A program made the position numbers and the translations under genes. DNA of 64,000 nt from Narthecium ossifragum. Its lineage: Eukaryota > Streptophyta > Magnoliopsida > Dioscoreales > Nartheciaceae. Of the stretch, positions 54,601-64,000 are shown in pieces. A model generated the notes under the pieces. That model was not told the DNA's origin and did no database searches. It saw only the letters and a program-made list of their open reading frames with translations. The stretch lies in contig OY986969.1 of the NCBI GenBank assembly GCA_963920575.1, forward strand, positions 4,164,001 to 4,228,000, read 5' to 3'. How positions within the stretch are numbered: the stretch's first letter is position 1; each line of letters starts with the position of its first letter.

Positions 54601-57600
54601 TGGAAATTTGTTATGAAAACCATCTAAAAAAAGGGTATATGTTTGGCAAGACAAAAAATTTACTAGAAAAGAGGTTCAGTATGAAAATTTACATGAATTT
54701 ACATGCCTTCCAACGTGAATCTTTAACTAAATGAAAGAGCAAAAGCAGGATGATAGAGAACTTCTAAAGGTGCTCGTTGGACAGAGACCTGGAACCTGAA
54801 TTTAGATGACTGGACACAGAAAAAGCATGTACAGGCCCAAAAATTGCCAAAAATGAGTGGACAGTTACGTAGTCCCTAAATAAACTTGATATCATCATAA
54901 AACTGACCCATCCAAACTCTGCTGAACCTCTCAAGCAAGACAAAACTTGCCAAAACGAGTGGTGATAGCCTAGAAAAAAATATAGATGGACCCACAGACC
55001 TGAAATACAATTGCCCTCATCAACTTAACCTGCCTAATTTGGGGATCAGGTATAGATCAAACTGTACAGCCAAAGAAAAGTGACAAATCCATAGGACAAG
55101 AGGTGTCTACAAAGTAACAGCTATTGTAAAAAGGAAGGGTAGCTAGTTCAAAATTAACCTAATTTTACATAGGACTTTGCAGCCAAAAGATGTAGATACT
55201 GAAACCTTAAATCAAAATAGAAGATTACAGCAAAGAGGCATGTTACCACAAGAATGTTGAGGCAGACAAAAGTGTCGATAGAAAAATTCAAGGATNNNNN
55301 NNNNNNNNNNNNNNNNNNNNNNNNNNNNNNNNNNNNNNNNNNNNNNNNNNNNNNNNNNNNNNNNNNNNNNNNNNNNNNNNNNNNNNNNNNNNNNNNNNNN
55401 NNNNNNNNNNNNNNNNNNNNNNNNNNNNNNNNNNNNNNNNNNNNNNNNNNNNNNNNNNNNNNNNNNNNNNNNNNNNNNNNNNNNNNNNNNNNNNNAATGA
55501 GAGTGAGAGTGCCATATAGACAAGAAGGGTCGCATCAGGAGGAGAGAAGAAGAGAAGAGCACCAAATGAGTCAATGCACCGGGGAAGGCATTGGGAGAGG
55601 ACCAAAGGGCTGAGAAGGAAAGCCATCAATAGCAATGGAAGGGTTAGGGAACTTAGGGTGAGGGTTATTGTTCATATAAGGTTAGAAATCAATGTTGGAC
55701 ACCGACTTCTCAGATAGATTAAGATAGAAATAAATGGCCTCAGGTTTCAGGTTGGTACTGGGTGAAACCCACCCAAAAAGGACATGGAACAAGCCATTTA
55801 GGATCCTTTGGGCCAAGACCTTAGAATCTTGGTTCATACCATGATAATAGATTCATATCATGTCAGCACGACAGGCACAATGTATAATCTCTGCTTCAAA
55901 TTATCTCAAAAATGCAATGCAGGAAAGTTACCCAGTTCAGACAGAAGTCTTGTAAAGAACAACAATAACGCAATAAATACAAGATAATCAAATTCAGATG
56001 CAATGGTATAACCAGTAACGACAATAGTATCGCAAAACAAGATAATCATTACACCTTAACTTCTTGAAGCTCACCCTTCATCCGTTCATACTCAGCAACA
56101 TCAACAATTTTAGCACTTTCAGATAACTGCAACAGAAGTCACAGAACTATAAGAATCGGTTCAAGTTTCCATCAGCTACTTGTACAATATCTGCAAAGAT
56201 AAACTACCTTAGCAACTCTATCTTTCAAGTACCCAATCTCAACATTCTGCATCTGAATCTCTTTCTGGCAAGCGTCAAGTTCATTTTCTTTCTCTCTTAG
56301 GAGATTCTGGCAATTTTCAGCCTCCAATTTTGCTCTCTGAGCTTCTTCACGAGATTTCTAGGAGAGATCACCGCATTACATTATTAAAAAAAGAATGAAA
56401 AGAATACGAAACAACTTCCATCTTGTAGGTCCTAATCCAAACAATAATGATTTGTTTGCAAAGACTAATGCTAGTACAAACACAAGATATAAATAATGCA
56501 AATGCAAGATCTAATAAACGAGAATCACCAACATCATTTTGCATGTACCTGTCCTGCCTGAAAGTTGTGTTCATTCTCCACCCGAAGTTGCATGTTGCTC
56601 TCACGAAGCAAACTAATCTCTCTTACCTGCATAAGGATAATCAACATAACCAAAAAATCAGCAAAGAAGGAATAGGAAAGTTAAGGAGAAAACTATGAAA
56701 GCCAATCAAGATAAAAGACAATCAACAAAGCGAAAATCAGAAAGTACAAAGAATAGAAGGAAAAAAACCTGTAGCTGAAGAGACTTGAACTCGTCATCCT
56801 TTAAGATAGTCGCTCTGGAATTCTCATGCTCAGAACGAAGCAAAGTTTGAGCTGCCTCAGCAGCCTTCATAGCACTTTCAAGCTAGACACAAGTAAAGCA
56901 TCTTCATAAGACGGCACCAATACAAAATAATGGATAAATGGATAGATGACATATTGATAGATAAGAATATGTGAGAAACACAACCAGAAATCAGGGGACA
57001 AGAAGCATAAAGAAGTCCATTTGTACTGTGTAATTCATATGAAACAGTATTGAAACTACACCATCCTAAGGTTGTAGACAACCTAAATTTTCTGTGAGAA
57101 CATAAGCCAATAACAGAACTAAGATAACTTTCAAAACCACAATTAGTAAATCTTACAGTCTAAATGTGATAGTAAACTTACAAATCTCTCATTGTCAGAA
57201 GCCAGCATACTCATTTACTCGGAAACTTAGGAGACCAAAAGTCCAATTATTAGAGAATTTCTATCAATTTTTCACTGACTAATGCAAAAGCTAGCAGTTC
57301 ATGATAGGTGGCACAAATCATCAGACTAACAAGGCTCCTGAAAAGAGGAACCAACTCAAATCACCTCTCCCACCTGAGGTAAAAAGTTATAGGACTTGGA
57401 CAAGCTGCGATATAGCTGACAAAGACTATACCAGCCGGCACATACTGCCATGTATTGTGGTCGTAAATTTGCTGGCCTGATACATGTATCAGTGCAGACC
57501 ATTGTGCCTATACATGTATAATCACACATTCATATGAAATAAATTTAGCACCAAAAAAGTGCCTGCATCAAAAATGTCAAATTAGGTTAACTTGCAAACC

Positions 57601-60600
57601 CAACTATGTGAACATGAACCATTAGGATAAATGTGGTCGAAATGTGCGTGTTCTGGACCCCAGTGCAAATCCAGAACATAAATAGCGCTTACAACATCCT
57701 TTGTCGTTTACCATGAAATCAACACCTTCTTCAATATTTGTTAAAACTCCTACAAGGAACTTTGGCTTTCTAATTACAAGATATTAGTCTTGGGTTCCAT
57801 GATAGATACTAAATATCCCATGAACCAATACTATTAGTGGTATTTGATTTGTTTAAAATCATCCACAGTTGAGAATAAAATGCTCGGCAACAATCATTGC
57901 TCCGTTATTCATCAGAGTAGGAAGCTCATGAACTAGTTGCATATAATTTCAGTGTTCAATCGAAAATGTCAAAATTTCTTTACTCCCAACGTTTTAACTA
58001 TATGCCAGCTAACAGCAAAAAAATTCATTTCCTTTCGTGGAGCCTCAATTTGAGTAGTCTGCCCTAACACTTCATACTGTGATAGGGAAGGTGAGGGCCT
58101 GGTTACCTGGAGAACATTCTAATCCCAACTAGATTCCCAAATAGAATTAGCAACAAATGCAAGACTAAGAGCCTAGGACCAAGAGAAGCGAATACTCATA
58201 TCAAACTTTCTATAAGCTATTGGATGTCAAGACAAAAGTTTATTAAACAAAAGCTTCTCTTGGAACCATGGATAAGAACAGTAATTACAATGAAGAAATC
58301 TGAAAAATAAGTAAACCAGTTTAACCAATGCCATTAACAGATGCAATATCCTTGCCAGGTAATTGATTGGATGACGTGTAACAGATAAAACAAGCAGATA
58401 ACAAACGTACTTGTGATTGTAGCCTCGACTTTTCTTGTTTCAGCAAGGAAATTTCAGTTTCTTTCTGAAGTATATGAAGGATCGCTAAGTTAATTATTAC
58501 CTTCAAAGGGCAATGTCCCACCAACTAAAAAAATGAAGATGACTTACGATCTCCTTCGAGCGGCGTAGATAACTGATAACATTTTGCAGGTCGCTTTCCC
58601 CATGTGAATCTGTACTCTGGGAAAGATATCCAGCAGAATTGAACTCTTTCTCAGCCAGTTTAACATGCAATGACTCCAACCGGTTGTGTAAAATCTTATT
58701 CTGCGACAGAAAAATCAGACTAAAAATTAGATTCTACCGCAAGTCATAGCAAAAAAGAATGCACCAACAAAAAGACGGCCGATAACCAGCTAGCAGAAAA
58801 GGGTGCTATGAAGGTGGAATAGTAACTATGACAAAGGTGCAAACCAATGTAAGGAAGAACCAGGAGATTCTCCAGATGTTTGTTAACATGCAACTCAGGG
58901 GAAAAAAGAGGAAAAGAAATCGTTTTTTAACCCAGTATTCTATGAACCTACCACCATTTCAGCTTCTCTTTGGATCATCAATTTGCCAACTATTATGATC
59001 TTCACATTTTGACATGACTTCTTTCTTTCCTGTTGGAAAAGTTTTGAGTTACGCCACATTGCAAAACATTCCACTGACAGCCAGAGCAGCGGTGAATCTT
59101 GGCATGCTTTGCAAATAGATTTCATAATGTTCCCTACTCTTTCCAAACATTCATTGATCACGAACACAAAAATGATTCACCAAGGGTCATCTTGTAACTA
59201 CAGTCATAAACTCTGGACGTTTATCTTGCGAGCATCCTCAGAAATCAGAAATCGGACTTCCATTGCAACAAACAACTGGTGTTTGGAAAGGGATCATTCT
59301 TTTCGCCACCTTATCAACGAAATTTCAGAAACTTGTTACCCTGTATGTTTCACCCGTGTTTAACTCTATCCTAATCAGAGGCAATGTTGTTATCTACCGT
59401 CATATCTTAATCCTCATTACACTCATGCCCTGTATCGAGAGAAGTGCATTACACAACAGAAAGGTCGATCCTGGATCATCGACTAGACTAAGAACTTTTG
59501 GCTAGTCAGTGAGCTCTCACCAAAGCGTACGTTATTCTGTAATTTATCTTATAGGTTATTAAAACCAAGGATTGCAGTGACGATCGATATGCACTGCGCC
59601 GACCGATATTTCTCGAGCCGGTAAGCCACCGGCTCGGGTTTGGAGCCTGGCTCTTATCGGGTCCGAAAACTTACAAGACCTGTTAATATAATGGGTTTGA
59701 TAAATAAAACCCTCGCAATTGTAAGTTTGTAGCCCTAGTTGAGGCCGCCTTCCAATAGTTTCTTCCCCTCCGCTGGCTGCTCGTTTTCTCTCCTCCGACA
59801 ACTTCAGCTCTCCTATGGCATTTATTCTACCCCGGCATCAAAGAGACATCCGGCCTCCGCCGCTCCAATCACGACCCTCCATTTGACCTCTCTCTCACCT
59901 TCTCTCCTACCAGCACAGCGGCTCGGCATAGCCAGTGCTGGCGGTACATGCCATGCCGGCTGGAGTTCGGCACAGCAATCCCTGATTAGAACCAATAGCA
60001 TGATGAAGCGAATGTGAAAAAATAATTCTTGGCTGTACACCATGCTAAATGACCAAGTCCTCCTGTCACAACAAAAGCAACAATACAATTGACAGAGACT
60101 ACATATGCTTCTGTATGGGATATATTTATCAAAGGAATGGGAAATTGGAGCACAATGTCAAGTATCATATCATAAGCAATTAAAAGTTTCCAATGCATCA
60201 AAGCCTTTTTCTGACAGTATCAAACGGTCCAACCTACAGATATAATTCTTAGAAACTCAACGGATATCCTGTTAGAAAAAACATCTGCTACTTCTACGAA
60301 AGATTTATCTATCAGAACCTTATTAGTTTTACATAGGAGTTGGAGACCCTATTTTGGGAAATGAATGCAACTCCTTCGAGATATTCCAGTGCTATGAGAA
60401 TCATAGCCTATCACCAACTGTTTCTAGTCTTTTGGAGTTTTCCTTGCAAGTTTCGCTGGTTTTTACAGCACATAGAGCATTTTCAGTCACGTTTGAACTT
60501 GGTTTCTTAATTATTGTCTAACAACCAGCGCTTCTTGCCTTCATTATCCTTACCGTACTTGTTGCATCATTATAGAAACACCAATAAGTCCAAAACATAA

Positions 60601-63367
60601 CAAGCTTTGCATAGAGCAATCTCAATGTTAGCCTGCCACTTGTCACATTCAATCACTCAAAGGAAATAAAAGAGAAATATTCCCCGTATAAGTAATTATG
60701 GACCACGAAAAAAATCAAGTATAGAAAGCCTGTCCTCAACTAACAAACTATGCGGGTTATTTACATGTTAGAAATAGCAGGTGAGACCTGAAGCTAGCAC
60801 ATAGGTGTCAAGTAGGTAAAGCATTATCGAAGGATCTAAAGGGAAGTTATAGCCTCTGTGAGATTCTTTGATAATATTAAAACATATTTACCCATTAAAG
60901 AATTGTTTGAGAATATCATGCTTGGTCTCCCTTATTTTCAACCAAGCAAGCAAGCCTCAAAAGTATATTAAGATTACCCCATCCCTATTTACAACACTTT
61001 CGCAATGTAAACTTACAAATGTTTGTTGCACACAATATATGACAATACTTGTCAGCAAATCTCATGGTTAAGCAAGTACAGAAGCTCTAGCACGGGGTAG
61101 ACAGTAACAAACTACAGATAGATACGTCAAATAATTGCTACTTTAGTCTGATAGGAAAAAACGCACTTGCTCATCGATTTCATTGTACTTTCTCTCAGCT
61201 TCATTCTTTAACTCCTCAAGCACAGATTTTTCCTTTTGCCAGGTTGACTTCAATAACTCCTGAAAATAATCCAAGGAAAATAACTCATAATATTACTCTT
61301 CCTGTTAAAATTTTGACGATTAACGCATATCATCCCAAAATTGTACATGTCAACGAAAATAGCTTAAGAAAGTTATCCACACTAATAAACACATAACAGA
61401 CAAAAGGTTCAAATAGAGAGGAGATGCCTAATAGGAATGAGTGGCCCATAATGAAAGCAATTTGAGAACATCAAGCAAAATGGCACAAGAACAGATGAAT
61501 CAAATGCATTTTAAGCAACCAGTGCCTGAAGGGCTGAATGTTTTTGAGACTTGTTTGCGATTAATCTCCAAACTAGTGGTAGAGGTAGGCTGAATTCTAG
61601 GAATTGCATATGTAAATATTTATTTCCTTTTATATTTTTGAATTTATATAATTCCAAACTTCTCAATTTTTCCAAATTTTAATTTTGAGCCACCCTAAAC
61701 GATTTTGTAAATAACTATTACAAACAACAAACTGCTGAAAATACCAAACTATTTGGGTTTGCTGCCTAGCCAAACAAAACTGACACATAAAACCCTGCAC
61801 TACAGATGGCTATAGCTACTAGTGAAAACTTAAAAAACATTGAAAGGTTATGAAACTAGAGAGGAAGCAATTTTTAGAACAGTGTCTGCAGCAAAATATC
61901 AATTGTTAAAAGAAAAGAATAACGAAGTTACATTTTCATTCTTTTGAGATTCTGAAAGTTCTCGCAATTTTGATATTTCTCCTTGTAGTAAAGATAGCTC
62001 CCTCGAAGTATTCGTCAGCTCCTGAATTGTCTCAGATTGGAGAATTACCTGACCAGCACATATAAAGGAAAGGACAGATTTAGCAGAAAACCATTAATAG
62101 CTGCACAGTTTAAACGTCCAGTCAATCTTAGATTGCTAATGCAATTTTTTCTCTAATTTATCTTCCCTTATTGGAATAAAAAATACATCAGCTGTTATCA
62201 TCCACTAAAACTGCTCAGAAATTGATGGGAGACCACCAAACGTCATAAAATGAAGAACCTAAACTCTAACGGCCGAAACAAAAGGCAAAAACAAACTGAT
62301 AAATATATCCTGAGTTCTAGTCCCACAATTAGTAAACTTACCTCTTTTATCCTAAAAATACTAAGTACTTAAACTTTGTTTTAATCTGTTGGAACATAAC
62401 TACTGCTGCCAGCAATTTATCGCCTGATCTTGTCTAGCTCAAGTATCTTATGGCACAAATGGCAGGACAAAAGTCACCGAGCCCACCTATCTACATCGCC
62501 AGAATCAGATGGAACTGCTATCGTGAAGAACCTATGAGATGTTCAGAAACTACAAAAGAAATCCGTTCATTTCTATCTACGGAACCACAGTTACTTAAAA
62601 CTTGTACTAGTAATTGAACATAACCTGTCTTTCATAATTGTCCTGAGCACTTCGCCAGTGCTTCTGCTCCTTCTCCAAATTATCCTTTAAAGATGATATT
62701 TGAATTTCCAAAGCACCTATTTGTATCCTACAAAATGACAAAGCAACATAAGATATATCAAGAATGAGTAGAGAGAATCAAAGCATATACTGTCAGACAA
62801 CAATTCAACCAACATTTTTTCAGAAAGCTCGTCCTTTAGGCCTGAACTCTCAGTTGACACCAATAAAAGTTCCTTTTCTTTAGCTTCAATGGCAGATGCA
62901 GCCTCTTCAGACTTTATAATATAACTGCTCTGAAGATTAGAAATCTCAACTCTTAGGGACTGAACTTCAGCTTCGAGAGACTTCTTTAGCCTCTCCGCCT
63001 GTAACAATTTGACAATAGATAAAGGATAATCATAAGGTTGGTTGATAGAAGAAAAGAGCGAAACCACTCTGATTATATCAGTTTCCAGATTGAACTACCT
63101 CTAGTTTATATTCGTCATGTGCAGACTCAATCTGCTTTAATGCGACTTCATTCATTTGTGCTATCTCTTTGTACTGCCACCCAAAAAAAATAAAATAAAA
63201 ATATCATAAGAATACAAAAAAGAAATGTCATAAAAACATCTGTACCATAGGCACAAAGGTTTCAATCTAGAGATTTGTGTGACCTGCAACATGTGATCCT
63301 TGTTAGCCTGTGCTTCCTCTTTAAGCTTTTCTATCTCTTCCTTTGCTTTCCACAACTCTCCAATTGC
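51664..63367 (-). CDS. NUA: Nuclear-pore anchor (NUA), plant TPR/Mlp homologue, C-terminal half
   Basis: Coiled-coil protein of the nuclear-pore basket, with roles in mRNA export, SUMO homeostasis and flowering control in plants. Exons recognised, 5' to 3': 63284-63367, 63099-63173, 62814-62998, 62625-62727, 61932-62048, 61167-61259, 58548-58700, 58411-58464, 56769-56882, 56549-56626, 56208-56357, 56055-56126, 54526-54588, 53224-53404, 51834-53122 and 51664-51711. All have GT-AG ends and compatible phases, totalling 2859 nt (952 residues plus stop). The first twelve encode coiled coil (such as KEEIEKLKEEAQANKD and ETIQELTNTSRELSLLQGEI). The 1.3-kb exon encodes the acidic, Ser/Pro-rich tail with basic patches, ending in an RGRGRAPGG and GARGLRGGRAGRG tail. 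The N-terminal exons lie beyond the window. A coiled-coil piece between 56055 and 54588 seems missing and may sit in the assembly gap. Confidence 0.87.
51985..52128 (-). repeat. 72-bp tandem duplication in the NUA tail exon
   Basis: The last large exon holds two adjacent copies of a 24-residue unit, ERSPQPTSSVREELPG then TLPQTAVS, and ERSPQPTSSMREGSPG then THPQTAVS. The frame is kept. Confidence 0.85.
55297..55495. other. Assembly gap of about 200 N
   Basis: A run of N within the NUA gene, between the exons at 54526-54588 and 56055-56126. The true length may differ. Open frames reported across it have no meaning. Confidence 0.98.
59566..60000. repeat. GC-rich transposon-derived insert in a NUA intron
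   Basis: A GC-rich block in an AT-rich intron, starting near ACCAAGGATTGCAGTGACG and containing CGAGCCGG...CCACCGGCTCG, then CGGCATAGCC and GCCATGCCGGCTGG. The word order CCAAGGAT - GTCGGC - CGAGCCGG - GGCTCG recurs at 63785-63870. It is probably a dispersed retrotransposon or MITE family. Boundaries were not found. Confidence 0.45.
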
Positions 63368-63779
63368 CTATGAGACAATAAAGCACATAAAACAAAAGGT
63401 ATAATGCTATACAATAGGCAAAGGAAAACATGACACACACAGTAACCATCAAACTCAATATAAACTTCTTTAGATTCCCTTTGGCCTATACAGTAAAATA
63501 TGCAAGTACAGATATCAAGAACAAATAGGAAGATGGCGGGGTTTCTGCAAACGTGGCCCATGACTCTAAGATGATTTTTTTCCCAAGACACAATTCAAAC
63601 AACTATATCACAGTTATCTTCGTCCCATTATATTCAGAAAAAAACAGTTTTATATAGCATCCTATAACAAATTGCCAACAAAATTCTTTATTACCAAATG
63701 TTATCATCTAGGAATGAACATCAACCTTTGGTCATGGAACTCAGATTGTCCAGAGAAAATTAGCATCACTACTACCCTG

Positions 63780-64000
63780 GTAGAAAAATCCAAGGATTTC
63801 CGAGCCGACCAGCAACCTTGGTGCCGGTCGGCAAATATCGAGCCGGTAGGATACTGGCTCGAAAACGAAGACCGGCTCTGGCTCACTCCGGTTCGACCTT
63901 GAGTCGACCGGCACCGGATGGTGCCGGTCGATACATCAGTTTGCCGGTCGGCAACTGGGTGGTGCCGGTCAGCAACACCCTTCCCACGCGCAATAATGGA
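63780..64000. repeat. Start of a GC-rich dispersed repeat at the right edge
   Basis: The edge carries repeated GGTGCCGGTCGGCAA, CCGGTCGATAC and CGAGCCGGTAGG words. It shares CCAAGGATTTCCGAG/CCAAGGATTGC and CGAGCCGGTA with the block at 59566. It continues beyond the window, inside an intron of NUA. Confidence 0.5.

Noticed and set aside
55212..55635. Open frames spanning the N gap
   Set aside because: They are artefacts of unknown bases being read through.
58955..59029. Open stretch with acceptor and donor-like ends (ERKKSCQNV...REAEM) as a NUA exon
   Set aside because: The neighbouring exons (ending DEQ and starting NKILHNRLE) appear to join directly in the family, and the stretch reads unlike coiled coil.

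Overview
The window is nuclear DNA of a flowering plant. Split genes with GT-AG introns, a telobox beside a ribosomal-protein gene, and dense remnants of Gypsy, Copia, LINE, Harbinger, Mutator-like and CACTA elements all point there. Several intronless genes are very GC-rich (the DUF506 gene, the Rab gene, the cystatin), which suggests a monocot. The species cannot be named from the sequence. There is one assembly gap of about 200 N at 55297-55495.

Six host genes can be supported. They are a secreted cystatin-like protein (4293-4769, +), ribosomal protein eS8/RPS8 (five coding exons, 10966-13890, -), the minor-spliceosome protein U11-48K/SNRNP48 (four coding exons, 14293-19216, +), an intronless Rab11/RABA-type GTPase (22561-23190, -), an intronless DUF506 (PDDEXK-like) protein (33301-34206, -), and the C-terminal half of a nuclear-pore anchor/TPR protein (NUA; 16 exons between 51664 and 63367, -) that runs off the right edge. 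RPS8 and U11-48K are head to head, with 402 bp between their start codons.

The rest is mostly transposon-derived. From 1 to 10.4 kb there are a 64-bp GATCGATC-rich tandem repeat, three 5'-truncated LINE ORF2 fragments, a fold-back element, a complete Pack-MULE (5186-6532) with a perfect 9-bp target duplication carrying a broken LRR gene, a duplicated GC-rich block split by a solo LTR (7393-7962), and an array of more than 20 GGAAAGTAACT-like motifs. From 23 to 33 kb the sequence is AT-rich and non-coding, with microsatellites, a 21-bp minisatellite and a CACTA-type terminus. From 34.6 to 50.6 kb there are a candidate 805-bp Mutator-like element, a complete but internally deleted PIF/Harbinger element (35811-39283), a decayed Copia gag-pol (41.4-47.7 kb) split by a 2.4-kb solo Gypsy-type LTR, and further single-ended elements.

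The most interesting regulatory signal lies just downstream of the U11-48K stop codon. A candidate 3'-UTR intron (donor at 19383, two acceptors at 19484 and 19499) is followed by two tandem GTATCCT motifs (19524 and 19536), which resemble U12-type 5' splice sites. That is the layout of the U11-binding splicing enhancer (USSE) through which the minor spliceosome limits its own 48K component.
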